A stretch of 64,000 nucleotides of DNA from Shewanella litorisediminis (GCF_016834455.1 NZ_CP069213.1:3449501-3513500), one strand, 5' to 3'; numbered from the stretch's first letter, positions 9,123 through 17,282 are shown. Notes: generated from the letters alone by a model not told the origin. Translations and numbers: made by a program.

Positions 9123-9345
9123 GGCAGAGACATTATAAGGGCAACTAGGTTGATTAAGTGGATTCAAACTAGGAAAGTTACAGATAGAGAATATCATTTC
9201 TATTTTAAGCGATATAACTACCTTAAGTACATAATGGGATTTATATCATCATCTAAAGAAAAAAAATTCATTGATTTTTTCATATCCAATAAATCATTTC
9301 TAAGTAATGACATCTATTTTCCATTATTTTCCGAGTGATTAATAT

Positions 9346-10093
9346 ATGCTTGCTCAAGAATTTATAGAGACCAATAGAGATATATTTTTAAAATGGATTA
9401 TTTATGTCTATCTGGGTGTGATGTTCGTATTAATTCTCTCATTACTCGCTGGTGTGCATAATGATAACTCTTTAGTTTTTGAACCTTGCTTTACCGAGAA
9501 GTGTTTCAAGATTTTTGGAGAAAAATTTAAAGTAACATTAAGCTTGATTCAGTTAACAACTCAATTTTTTCTAGGGGTTTTAACAGCATTTGGAGTTATT
9601 CTAGCTATATTTAGCTACTTCAACTCAAAAGAAAGTTCAAACTTTAATATACATCTAGCAAACATGGCCTTTTTCGGGAATTCCTTGGAACAGTTGGTTT
9701 CTCAAAGAGAATATATATCCTATAGTTCTGTGAATAAAAATGTGTTGTATAATTTAATTTTTCCAAACTCGAAAAAAAGGAAATGTTGCAGATTTTGAAA
9801 GATATAACTCTGAACTAGTTAGATTTAGAAGTTATCTGATCGAAAAATCAAACAGCTTTCGTATTCGAGCTGGTAGTTCTGATGTTAACTCCAGAGATTT
9901 TTTTGTTTCACACAGAGAAAGTGTTATACGTCTCGCAGCCATTTTTGGTGTAACTATCTCGCCTGTAAGTAAAGTAGACTTCTATAACATTGAAGATGAT
10001 TTGATTTTTTTAATCGACTCAATAACAGATATGTATACTAATCTTAATTCTAAAAGGTATAAACTTTCTTCGGTAAACAGATATTATCGGTGA
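9346..10093 (+). pseudogene. Two-transmembrane retron effector-like gene with +1 frameshift
   Basis: The gene starts with the ATG at 9346, 7 nt after the restored RT stop, so the two formed an operon. The first frame gives two strong membrane helices (residues about 16-37 and 63-91) separated by a short loop containing two cysteines, then a cytoplasmic part, and stops at 9798. Just before that, seven consecutive A (9772-9778) occur. Reading with six A continues the protein (GNVADFERYNSELVRFRS...) for 104 more codons to the stop at 10091-10093, giving a 248-residue product. The layout of RT followed by a two-helix membrane protein matches retrons of the Ec48 type, whose effector kills phage-infected cells by membrane damage. 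The product looks truncated unless slippage corrects it. Homology to a known effector was not tested. Confidence 0.72.
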
Positions 10094-10145
10094 CCTCGTA
10101 GTGGTCTAACAAGAAAAAGAATGGGGCAGGTATAAAACTTTTCTA

Positions 10146-10220
10146 GCAGATTGCACCTGTATTTTCCCGGTTCGGTGCGGCTGAAGGTGTTGGGATTGGG
10201 CGCGTAGCCGAGATAGGAAA
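10146..10220. repeat. Diverged direct repeat, copy 1
   Basis: This segment begins GCAGATTGCACCTG and ends GAGATAGGAAA. It is clearly related to 10702-10775 over its full length, with shared blocks GCAGATTGCACCTG, TTTTCCC, AAGGTGTTGG, ATTGGG and GAGGTAGGAAA or close forms. A partial third related block (GAGTGGGGACAGCCACAACAC near 10229) resembles the sequence just before copy 2. Confidence 0.7.
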
Positions 10221-10340
10221 GAGAAAGAGTGGGGACAGCCACAACACTTTTGCAGAAGGAAACGCCATCCCCCGCGTGGTGGCAAGAGTCCTTATGCCTT
10301 GCTTCCTGGCAAGGCCCCCTTCGGGCCAGCTATCACTGTT

Positions 10341-10414
10341 AATAACTGTTCTTGACAGTTATTTTCGGGAAACGCTAGTGAGATGAAACTGTTCATCTCA
10401 CTGTCGGACGACAG
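10341..10414. other. Row of three adjacent hairpins
   Basis: Three inverted repeats follow each other with almost no gap. They are AATAACTGT/ACAGTTATT (10341-10363, 9-bp stem), AGTGAGATGA/TCATCTCACT (10377-10402, 10-bp stem) and CTGTC/GACAG (10401-10414). A further GGCCC/GGGCC hairpin lies at 10313-10327. Such spacing suggests a structured RNA or a recombination target rather than a single terminator, since no T-run follows. Confidence 0.5.
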
Positions 10415-10446
10415 GCTTATCCCCCATCGAAGCGGCCGAGGGTGTT

Positions 10447-10533
10447 GCTGAAAATTGCGTAGCGAGGCATGGACGCCGAAGCAGCGCCAGTCGAATCAGG
10501 GATGAGCGTCTGGCGCGTTAGCCAATTTTCAGC
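10447..10533. repeat. Long imperfect palindrome, 11-bp outer arms
   Basis: The outer arms GCTGAAAATTG (10447-10457) and CAATTTTCAGC (10523-10533) are exact complements. Inside them, GCGCCAG (10484-10490) and CTGGCGC (10510-10516) form a second stem. The nested layout resembles intergenic palindromic repeats; I cannot tell its copy number from one window. Confidence 0.55.
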
Positions 10534-10701
10534 TTAAACCTGAAGGGGCTTTCCGCTTCGTCTGGGGTCGCAGGGGGATTGGACAAGGGGGCAAGTCGAT
10601 ACTGCCCCCTTTCCCCGGGTGTGGGTTGGAGACCCACGACTTTCGCCAAACAGCTCTTGGCATCTATCCCAAAGAGTGAGGACAGCCATAACACCTCACT
10701 C

Positions 10702-10775
10702 GCAGATTGCACCTGAGATTTTCCCCTTTCACTAGCGCTTAAGGTGTTGGATTGGGAGCATACCGAGGTAGGAAA
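10702..10775. repeat. Diverged direct repeat, copy 2
   Basis: This is the partner of 10146-10220, about 550 bp downstream in the same orientation. It is preceded by GAGTGAGGACAGCCATAACAC, which is near-identical to the block at about 10229. The pair brackets the hairpin cluster and may reflect duplication or insertion between repeats. Confidence 0.7.
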
Positions 10776-10781
10776 AATCGA

Positions 10782-10808
10782 AAGGCCTGTCCATCGAGGA
10801 CAGGCCTT
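10782..10808 (-). terminator. Intrinsic terminator of the outer-membrane protein gene
   Basis: A perfect 11-bp stem (AAGGCCTGTCC/GGACAGGCCTT) with a 5-nt loop is followed on the minus strand by a T-rich stretch. It lies about 40 bases past the stop of the gene at 10850. Confidence 0.85.
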
Positions 10809-10849
10809 AAACTGACCGGGGTTGTATCAGCTTCGTCAGTGTTTTGGCA

Positions 10850-11698
10850 TTAAAAGTAATGCACGTATTCCACGGCGACCCGGTACAGGGTGTCTTCAAA
10901 GCCCAGTAAATCCACCTCATAATCGCGGCTGATGTATTGGGTCATGAAATGCAGAAGGTTATTGTGATCCCCCAAGGGCGTCACCACCTCCAGGGTTAAC
11001 CTGTCCATGGTATAAAATTTGTCGGCGTCGTAGGCCCATTGGCCATCAAAACGGCTCCACATAGCCGCGAGTTGGACACCGGACTGAGCAAAGGTATACC
11101 TGTTATTCCACTCGAAGAAATACCCCAAGCCAGCTCGATTAAGCGCCTCTTCACCGTGCCCCATTTCCTCTCTGGGCCAGTCATCGTCTTTTTCTTCTTC
11201 GCTGTAGCCCAGCCCCAATGTCAGGCCCAAGTCATAATGGTTTTGCCCACCAAAGCGGCGATGTATGCTCAATCCGGCCACGGCCAACTGCTCAAATTCC
11301 TCCAGTTGCTGACTGTTATAGTGACCTTCATAGCGGCCATGGAAACTGAGCAGGTAGTCGTCATGACTGCCGAGGGTCATAAAGGGACGTTGGTAGTTGA
11401 AGCGAAAATCCATGGAATTACGGTATCTGTCTTCGTCGTACTTCTCAGGGTCGCGCTCGTAATAATAGGTCGCCCGCACCCGAAAATAGTTTTTATCCAA
11501 CTGATAAACATTGTTGTAGCGCAGGTCATCCCAAATAAACGAAATCCCCCCACCCCGGGACATGGAGCTGTATTCAGAGTCGGGGTATGCCTCAAGCCCT
11601 GCAATCAGCGACATGGCATAGGGGGAGTCTTCGGCGGCGCCACAGACCGGAAAACCCAGGGCAAAAAACAGCAGTGGCAAGGTGGAATATTTGTTCAC
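10850..11698 (-). CDS. Predicted outer-membrane beta-barrel protein
   Basis: I place the start at the GTG at 11696-11698, because it directly opens a normal signal peptide (VNKYSTLPLLFFALGFPVCGAAED), giving 282 residues. A longer in-frame extension upstream looks non-coding. The mature protein is rich in aromatic and acidic residues, alternates polar and hydrophobic residues as in beta strands, and ends in Phe (VEYVHYF), which is typical of outer-membrane barrels recognised by BamA. It lacks cysteines after the signal region. It resembles uncharacterised Shewanella outer-membrane proteins; no substrate can be proposed. It is a single gene with its own terminator on the minus strand. No strong Shine-Dalgarno sequence precedes the GTG, so the start is less certain than the product class. 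Confidence 0.68.
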   Translation of the reverse strand: MNKYSTLPLLFFALGFPVCGAAEDSPYAMSLIAGLEAYPDSEYSSMSRGGGISFIWDDLRYNNVYQLDKNYFRVRATYYYERDPEKYDEDRYRNSMDFRFNYQRPFMTLGSHDDYLLSFHGRYEGHYNSQQLEEFEQLAVAGLSIHRRFGGQNHYDLGLTLGLGYSEEEKDDDWPREEMGHGEEALNRAGLGYFFEWNNRYTFAQSGVQLAAMWSRFDGQWAYDADKFYTMDRLTLEVVTPLGDHNNLLHFMTQYISRDYEVDLLGFEDTLYRVAVEYVHYF

Positions 11699-11934
11699 AG
11701 GCAGGTGTCCGGTCAGGGTGTGATTAAGGCCAAAGTTAACATAAATCAAACAAATATTCGGGATAGAGGGCACACTTTTGCGAATAAACAGGCGAAACGC
11801 CCAACCCCAGGCCATGACAGTCTTGCCAAAACAAGAGTACCAAGCGACATGCTTCTGAATTAAAAAGCAGAAAGATAATACGCAGAGTCGAAAAACATTC
11901 AAAACACGCTGTATCCAACCGCGCAAACCAAGTA

Positions 11935-11963
11935 AAAAGGCCCGTCAGTCTGACAGGCCTTTT
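11935..11963 (-). terminator. Intrinsic terminator of rlmI
   Basis: The stem AAGGCCCGTCA/TGACAGGCCTT (one mismatch) with a 3-nt loop is followed on the minus strand by a T run. It is about 45 bases beyond the rlmI stop. Confidence 0.85.
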
Positions 11964-12006
11964 CAATCCTATGACGATGGCTTCAGTCTAAGCCATCACC
12001 ACACCT

Positions 12007-13197
12007 TTACCACACCCGGGCAACCAATCCCTTGAGGTAGAAACCTTCCGGGAAGGCGGCGCCGATGGGGTGGTCCGAGGCCTGGCTCAGGCGCTCGATA
12101 AACTGGGCATCGCGGCCGGCATCCAGGGCGGCGTCGGCAACGATTTTCTGGAACAGGTCGGCGGGCATCAGGCCGGAGCAGGAGAAGGTCAGCAGGGTGC
12201 CACCGGGCTTGAGCAGCTGCATGGCAATCATGTTGATGTCCTTGTAGCCACGGCAGGCGCCATTGAGCTGGGCCTTGTTGTCGGCAAACTTGGGCGGGTC
12301 GAGCACTATCACATCGAAGGTTTTACCTTCGTCGCGGTACTGGCGCAGTAGCTTGAAGACATCGGCTTCGCTGTAGGTCACATGGTCGTCGTTAAGGTCA
12401 TTGATGGCCATATTGTGGCGGGCGGTGTCCAGTGCCAGCGTGGATACGTCCACGTTTTCGATGCTGGCGGCGCCGGCCTTGGCGGCATACAGGCCAAAGG
12501 TGCCTGTGTAGCAGAAGCAGTTGAGTACCGACTTGCCTTCCACAAAGCGGGCGGCCATGGCACGGTTATCGCGCTGGTCGAGGTAAAAGCCGGTCTTGTG
12601 GCCCTTTTCCACATCCACGGCAATCTTGATGCCGTTCTCTTCGATAATCAGCGGCATGGCAGGCAGCTCGCCATGGAGCAAACCTGTTACCAGTGGCAGG
12701 CCTTCTTTCTTACGGGAGTCCACATCGGAGCGCTCATAAATGGCGCACTCGGGGAACTGCTCGGCGAGCACAGACACCAGGGTCTCGCGCCAGTAATCGG
12801 CACCGGCGGACAACAGCTGACACACAAGCACATTGGCGTAGCGGTCAATGGTGATGCCGGGCAGACCGTCGGACTCGGCGCCTACGAGACGATAACCGGT
12901 GAGGCCCTTTTCGCGGATAAGCGCGTCGCGGCCCGCCTGGGCGCGGGCGATACGGCGGGCGAAAAAGTCGCGGTCGATGGCTTCTTCTTTATCGAAGGTC
13001 CAGACACGCACCTGAATTTGCGAGGCATCAGACCAGGCACCACGGCCAAGCCAGCGGCCATCGTGGGCCACTACATCCACGGTTTCACCGCGCAGGGGCT
13101 TGCCCTTGATGTTGTGTACGCCGCTGGAAAACACCCAGGGGTGACGACGGTCGAGGGACTTTTCACGTCCCGGCTTGAGTTTGATGCGAATGCTCAT
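12007..13197 (-). CDS. rlmI: 23S rRNA (cytosine-5)-methyltransferase RlmI
   Basis: From the ATG at 13195-13197 ([15 protein letters not shown]) the product is 396 residues, the same length as E. coli RlmI. The N-terminal PUA-like domain contains [11 protein letters not shown]. The SAM-binding Rossmann domain has [16 protein letters not shown] near residue 225, and the catalytic-site sequence [10 protein letters not shown] is near 295. It ends with the LTFSCSGLM stretch of m5C methyltransferases. RlmI methylates C1962 of 23S rRNA. An 18-codon in-frame extension upstream (from 13251) is rejected as the start because it lacks conservation with the family. It is a single-gene unit with a terminator downstream. 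Confidence 0.95.
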   Translation of the reverse strand: MSIRIKLKPGREKSLDRRHPWVFSSGVHNIKGKPLRGETVDVVAHDGRWLGRGAWSDASQIQVRVWTFDKEEAIDRDFFARRIARAQAGRDALIREKGLTGYRLVGAESDGLPGITIDRYANVLVCQLLSAGADYWRETLVSVLAEQFPECAIYERSDVDSRKKEGLPLVTGLLHGELPAMPLIIEENGIKIAVDVEKGHKTGFYLDQRDNRAMAARFVEGKSVLNCFCYTGTFGLYAAKAGAASIENVDVSTLALDTARHNMAINDLNDDHVTYSEADVFKLLRQYRDEGKTFDVIVLDPPKFADNKAQLNGACRGYKDINMIAMQLLKPGGTLLTFSCSGLMPADLFQKIVADAALDAGRDAQFIERLSQASDHPIGAAFPEGFYLKGLVARVW

Positions 13198-13498
13198 GAA
13201 GGTGTCTCGATAACGCCAAGGGCGGCGTGTTACAGATTGGAAGCGGCGCATACCTTGTTGCTCATGACTGCTTTAGATGCGCTGCTGCCGTGAAATGCGG
13301 CCTATTTTACCTTGTTTGCGCAGGCTTGGCAGGCATTCCCTTAAAAAAGCTCCAGCCCAATGATTAACGGCGCATGATCCGGGGCCTTTGTTAACCCTTG
13401 GCAGAATGGCTTTGCGCTACAGAAGCTCAAGCCCAACCGCTCCATTAAGGGCACAGGTTCAAAACCTTTGCTTAACTCCTTGGCCGAACAGCTTCGCG
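13198..13498. other. Gap with remnants of the adjacent nuclease gene tail
   Basis: This gap contains no intact gene but holds two extra copies of the 3' end of the nuclease gene that starts at 13499, read on the minus strand. One (13341-13379) encodes DHAPLIIGLELF plus stop. The other, around 13417-13437, encodes VGLELL plus stop inside a 21-bp exact repeat. It must also contain the rlmI promoter. Confidence 0.6.
13341..13379 (-). pseudogene. Fragment encoding a second nuclease C-terminus
   Basis: On the minus strand these 39 bases read DHAPLIIGLELF followed by a stop. This matches the DHAALVVGLELL tail of the intact neighbour at 13499-13537 residue for residue in most positions. It is a tail fragment without an upstream body and probably derives from duplication or gene conversion. 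Confidence 0.6.
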
Positions 13499-13516
13499 CT
13501 ACAGAAGCTCAAGCCC
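13414..13516. repeat. 21-bp exact direct repeat around nuclease stop codons
   Basis: The same 21 bases, beginning GCGCTACAGAAGCTCAAG and ending CCC, occur at 13414-13434 and at 13496-13516, 82 bp apart. The second copy contains the stop codon and last codons of the nuclease gene. The first encodes the same VGLELL tail with no body. Confidence 0.8.
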
Positions 13517-14632
13517 GACAACCAAAGCCGCGTGATCCGAGCTTTCACTGTCGCGCTCATAGACCGGGCTTCTCAGGTGTTCATCGAACACCGAGAAGTG
13601 GCATACCCGGCCACGGGCGGGGGCGAGCGCGCCATCGAAGTCCTGACTCAGGAGAATATGATCAAGCAGGCTGCCGCGGGAGCCCAGATAGTGGGTCGGT
13701 CGCCGTGCCCAGCTCAAATCCTCCATGGAATCAGCCCCAAGAACACCGCCACCCTGCCTTTCAAACAGCTGGCTCTCCAGAAACAGCACCGAGGCATCCT
13801 TAAGTGCGAAGTGGCCAATGGCGCGGGAAAAGGCCTGCTCACTCAAGCCCCCAAGGCCAGCCACTTGTCTGTCGTTGCCATGAATGGCATCGGCCCCCAG
13901 CCAGAAGCCGCGAAACTCGGCGGCATCCAAACCGCTGTTAAAGTCGCCCATGATCACCATGGGATTGGCCGTCTCATCCCGACGATTGATGAGCGCCTGA
14001 TACAAGAGCATGGCCTCAAACCCCCGGCGGGCGCTGCTGGCAAAGCTACCGAGCGCCCGGTGGGCCAAGAGTCTTGGCGCGGCCTTCATATCACCCAAAG
14101 CCTCTGGCTCAAACAGTGGTCGCTGGGATTTAAAGTGCAGCACATAGATATCCAGCATGCCCCAATCATCAAGGCTTACCGTGGCTCTCAGCACCCTGCG
14201 GCCAAAGCGAAAATCCGCATTAAGGTCCATGGCGGCAAGTGCGGCAGGGTCTGGCTCCACCGCAGCCACCTCTGCCAGCGGCAAACGGCTGGCAATGGCC
14301 ACCACAGGAGAGCGGCAGACATAGTCTTCACAGCCTGGCGTGTCCACCACGGCAAAGTGCGGGTAACCCAGCTCCTGCATCAAGGCCTTAAGTTCATCGA
14401 CGCTGAACACCTCCTGAAACCCGATGATATCGGCCTCAAGACTGGTGACGCAGTGGCGCAGCCAATTGCACTTTTTCTGCCACTGCTCATTGCTGTAGAT
14501 GCGATCGAACTCATAGGCGGCAGCGGGGGGCGCTAAAAAGTTAAACAGGTTCAGGGTGGCAATATCCACCCTCGCAAGTTGTGGCTTGGATAAAGGCACT
14601 GTGTCATTGCCTGCAGATTTACGCTTGCCCAA
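13499..14632 (-). CDS. Endonuclease/exonuclease/phosphatase (EEP) family protein
   Basis: A 377-residue protein with the EEP (DNase I-like) fold motifs in order: TLNLFNF at about 28, DIIGFQEVF (metal-binding Glu) near 70, YVLHFKSQRP near 165, VIMGDFNS near 228 (Asp/Asn pair) and SSDHAALVVGLEL at the end (catalytic Asp-His). Members cut DNA, RNA or phosphodiesters in a Mg-dependent way. No signal peptide is seen, which suggests a cytoplasmic role. The longest start is a TTG at 14630-14632 with a weak ribosome site, so the N-terminus is uncertain by several residues. The 3' end is duplicated twice just downstream. The substrate cannot be predicted. Confidence 0.85.
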   Translation of the reverse strand: MGKRKSAGNDTVPLSKPQLARVDIATLNLFNFLAPPAAAYEFDRIYSNEQWQKKCNWLRHCVTSLEADIIGFQEVFSVDELKALMQELGYPHFAVVDTPGCEDYVCRSPVVAIASRLPLAEVAAVEPDPAALAAMDLNADFRFGRRVLRATVSLDDWGMLDIYVLHFKSQRPLFEPEALGDMKAAPRLLAHRALGSFASSARRGFEAMLLYQALINRRDETANPMVIMGDFNSGLDAAEFRGFWLGADAIHGNDRQVAGLGGLSEQAFSRAIGHFALKDASVLFLESQLFERQGGGVLGADSMEDLSWARRPTHYLGSRGSLLDHILLSQDFDGALAPARGRVCHFSVFDEHLRSPVYERDSESSDHAALVVGLELL

Positions 14633-14754
14633 AGATAGGTCTTCTCAGTCAACATCCAATGGCTACAGCCTAGCGTTACAGGTTCTATCCGGCAACGGGC
14701 CTGTGACGACAGCCCCATCCCCACATCAATCAATAATCAATCGACATACTGCCG

Positions 14755-15429
14755 CTACAGGAACGAAGCCACCTGCTCCAGGGATTTCTTTTTCAGGGCA
14801 TGGTCGGGGACTGTGGCGTCTTTATCGGGATACCCGGCCACAATCAGCATATAGGGCCGGTCCACGTCGTTGTCACGACCACAAATTTTGCTCAGAAAGC
14901 TCATGGGTTTGGGGGTATGGGTCAGGGTGCCAAGACCCGCATGGTGCAGTGCCTGAATCAAAAATCCGGTAGCAATACCTACAGATTCATGGACATAGTA
15001 GTTTGTCTTGTTATCGCCCTCCTCCACGCCGCCGCGCTTTTGGCTGAACACCACAATCAACCAGGGGGCGCGCTCCAGGTAGGCCTTATTGGCATTGGTA
15101 CCCAGGGGTTTCAGGGCATCCAGCCACTCCTCCCCCGCCCGTCCCTGATAAAAACTCTGCTCCAGCGCCTCGGCCTCGCGGCGAATGGCGGCCTTCACCT
15201 CGGGGCTGGAAATGGCCACAAAATGCCACGGCTGATGATTGGCACCGCTTGGCGCCGAGGCCGCCGCCAGTATGCATTGCTCAATAATCTCTTTGGCCAC
15301 CGGCCGGTCTGAAAACATGCGAATGGAATGACGTCGGCGAAGCTCGGTTAAATTTGCCTGTGCGCGGCGGCGCATCTCTTCGGGTGGGTATTCAATAAAA
15401 TCATTCAGGGGATGATGCAGTTCCGTCAT
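14755..15429 (-). CDS. Nitroreductase family protein
   Basis: The ATG at 15427-15429 (MTELHHPLNDF) follows a GGAGCC ribosome site at the right distance and gives 224 residues. FMN-binding signatures are present: RRRHSIRMFSDRPV near residue 35, AASAPSGANHQPWHFV near 60, and the C-terminal VGIATGFLIQALHHAGLGTL stretch. Nitroreductase-fold enzymes use FMN and NAD(P)H to reduce nitro groups, quinones or iodotyrosine-like substrates. The sequence layout resembles the iodotyrosine deiodinase/BluB-like branch more than NfsA, but I cannot assign a substrate. It is a single gene on the minus strand, between the nuclease and a divergent diguanylate cyclase. Confidence 0.87.
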   Translation of the reverse strand: MTELHHPLNDFIEYPPEEMRRRAQANLTELRRRHSIRMFSDRPVAKEIIEQCILAAASAPSGANHQPWHFVAISSPEVKAAIRREAEALEQSFYQGRAGEEWLDALKPLGTNANKAYLERAPWLIVVFSQKRGGVEEGDNKTNYYVHESVGIATGFLIQALHHAGLGTLTHTPKPMSFLSKICGRDNDVDRPYMLIVAGYPDKDATVPDHALKKKSLEQVASFL

Positions 15430-15588
15430 GGGCCAGGCTCCTGTTGCCATATTTTTCAACAATCCACCTTAGCAGGAAGCCTGGGCAGTAACAGCAAAAC
15501 ATTTACCGAACATGGGCAGGTAAAATTATACAAACTACCTAGAAATCATTACTATCATTAACCTGATGTCACCACCCAAGGCGAATAG

Positions 15589-17262
15589 ATGAGTTTGAGG
15601 CAAGCGCTGGAGTTGTTGGCGCTGGTGCTGTTTTCTCTGTTTGCCCACGCCCAGCCACTCTCCACGGATGAGTTGCCCGGGGACCCATTGTCCCGGGAGT
15701 GGATGTATTTTATTGAATCCGGGCAGCCCCTCAGCCCCTATGATGCCAAAGCCGCCTTCGAGCAAGGTCGATTTGCACCACACGGCAAGAAGATCCCCAG
15801 TCTGGGCATAGGCGCCCCGCCGCTGTGGCTGGCGTTGACACTGCAAAATCCCTCCGATGACGACGTTCAGCTTATTTTCGAGCTCGCCAATGCCTGGCAG
15901 GATGACGTCGCCCTGTATTTATTTGACCAAAAGGATGGCATCCAGAGGTGGTACGGTGGCGATCTGACTGACAGCCCCCGGGGCAGCCGGTTTATGCAGC
16001 AGCCTCTGCAACTGCCAAAGGGCAATCACCTGCTGCTGCTCAGGGTGGCAGGCCCCGATCCCAGATTAATCCCCGTCTACCTGACAAGCCCACAAGAAGC
16101 CCAGCAACGTAACCACATAGAACTGCTCAGCTATGGATTTCTCTATGGCGGCCTTTTTGCGTTGCTGGGGTATAACTTTATCCTCTTTCTGGGCATAGGC
16201 AGACGCAGCTACTTTTATTATTCCCTGTTTTTATTCAGTTTTATCCTGCTCAACCTGAGCTATACCGGCCATGGCCAGTTTTGGTTCTGGCCCGGGCTGT
16301 CCCATTGGCGCCAATGGTCACACCCCATGTTGATGACGCTTTACTGTGTGTCCGGGCTCATGTTTGCGCTGCGGTTTTTGGGCATCGACAAGCTGCGCCC
16401 CCATTTGAGCTACATAGTGCTCGGATTGGCTGTGGTGATGATGGCCGCTCAGGGCGTGGCCATTGCCACCGACGATCGGGAGCTTGGACTCATCTTCGCC
16501 TTCGATTTTGTGTACATCTTTACCCTGCTGATGCCCCTTTTGGGCATGCTCGCCTGGTCCCACGGGCTGCCAACCGCCAAGCTCTTTTTACTGGCGTCCC
16601 TGTCGACCATGGTAGGCAGCTGTACCACAGGTCTGGCGGTTGAGGGCTATATCAACTTTAACCAGTGGACTTACCGGGCAGCTGAAATAGGCATGTTTAT
16701 CGACGCCATGTTACTGGCACTGGCACTGGCGGCTCAGTTCCGCCAATCAGAGCAGGAGCGCGTCATCGCCCAGCAGTTGGCGGCCACGGACCCTCTTACC
16801 GGCATCGCCAACCGCCGCGCCTTCAACGAACAGTTACAGCAACTGTGGCACCTCGACAGCCAGCGTCGCTGCCGGGCGCTTATCATGATAGACATAGACA
16901 GGTTCAAATCCATCAACGATACCCTGGGCCATGAGGTGGGTGACAAGGTGCTGACCGATATCGCCCGGGTCATACGCTACTCGATACGCAACCGCGACCA
17001 GTGTGGCCGCTGGGGCGGCGAGGAGTTTGTGGTCCTGCTGTCCTCTGCCAGCGAAGAGGAAGCGGGCACCATTGCCGAACGTATCCGCCACAATATCGAA
17101 AGCCTCTGTTTCCCGGCGCCGGCCAACAAGCTTAAGGTCACCGCCAGTTTGGGGGTGTGTCTGGATGAAGGACACAGCCGCCATGAAGATATTCTGAGGC
17201 GCGCCGACGAGGCCATGTATCAGGCCAAAGAGGCCGGGGGTAACCGGGTTAAACTCGCCTGA
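15589..17262 (+). CDS. Diguanylate cyclase with 7TMR-DISM sensor
   Basis: A 557-residue signalling protein. It has a signal peptide (to about residue 22), a periplasmic 7TMR-DISMED2 jelly-roll domain (about 25-170), seven membrane helices (about 180-385), then a GGDEF domain. The active site is GGEEF, which is competent for making c-di-GMP from two GTP. An RxxD inhibitory site (RNRD) lies exactly five residues before it, so product feedback inhibition is expected. DPLTGIANRRAF marks the domain start and RADEAMYQAKEAGGNRV its end. The sensor domain probably binds a carbohydrate-like ligand, by family inference. It is a single gene ending in a bidirectional terminator. Confidence 0.92.
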   Translation: MSLRQALELLALVLFSLFAHAQPLSTDELPGDPLSREWMYFIESGQPLSPYDAKAAFEQGRFAPHGKKIPSLGIGAPPLWLALTLQNPSDDDVQLIFELANAWQDDVALYLFDQKDGIQRWYGGDLTDSPRGSRFMQQPLQLPKGNHLLLLRVAGPDPRLIPVYLTSPQEAQQRNHIELLSYGFLYGGLFALLGYNFILFLGIGRRSYFYYSLFLFSFILLNLSYTGHGQFWFWPGLSHWRQWSHPMLMTLYCVSGLMFALRFLGIDKLRPHLSYIVLGLAVVMMAAQGVAIATDDRELGLIFAFDFVYIFTLLMPLLGMLAWSHGLPTAKLFLLASLSTMVGSCTTGLAVEGYINFNQWTYRAAEIGMFIDAMLLALALAAQFRQSEQERVIAQQLAATDPLTGIANRRAFNEQLQQLWHLDSQRRCRALIMIDIDRFKSINDTLGHEVGDKVLTDIARVIRYSIRNRDQCGRWGGEEFVVLLSSASEEEAGTIAERIRHNIESLCFPAPANKLKVTASLGVCLDEGHSRHEDILRRADEAMYQAKEAGGNRVKLA

Positions 17263-17282
17263 GTCCATGTATCCTGATAAAC

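Larger units (their letters stand above)
6926..9338 (+). pseudogene. Retron-type reverse transcriptase, split by an ISAs1-family insertion
   Basis: The 5' part encodes 331 residues of a retron/group II-type RT up to the insertion point. It contains LKLDVSSFFDSI (catalytic Asp near 120), QGALTSSYIATL, the active-site pair in RLVDDITIS (Asp 199-200; Leu-Val-Asp-Asp rather than Tyr-X-Asp-Asp), and VHGLEVSFSKPNLP in the region where retron RTs carry a VTG motif. An insertion sequence (7920-9122) interrupts it. Removing the element and one copy of the duplicated GGCAGAGACA joins codon 331 in frame to 9133 onward. This gives a 399-residue protein ending FSNDIYFPLFSE-like just before the next gene (stop at 9336-9338). 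The AT-rich codon use differs from the flanking chromosome, which suggests horizontal acquisition. Split as it stands, it is probably inactive. The first fragment runs on into the element and stops at 7951. Confidence 0.88.
10094..10849. other. Non-coding, hairpin-rich right part of the island
   Basis: I see no credible gene here. The stretch holds two diverged copies of a roughly 75-bp direct repeat (10146-10220 and 10702-10775), a row of hairpins at 10280-10414, and a long inverted repeat at 10447-10533. It ends in the terminator of the next minus-strand gene. Composition returns to GC-rich after about 10150. Confidence 0.5.

Noticed and set aside
9760..9800. Programmed -1 frameshift in the effector gene
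   Set aside because: A -1 shift on the A7 run leads to a stop within about 15 codons; only a +1 shift or loss of one A restores the long frame, so classic -1 slippage does not explain it.
10447..10533. Integron attC-like site
   Set aside because: The end contains GTTAGC but lacks the paired RYYYAAC and GTTRRRY core sites, and no integrase is nearby.
13388..14536. 382-codon plus-strand frame opposite the nuclease
   Set aside because: It mirrors the EEP nuclease and has no recognisable domain; long antisense frames are expected at this GC content.
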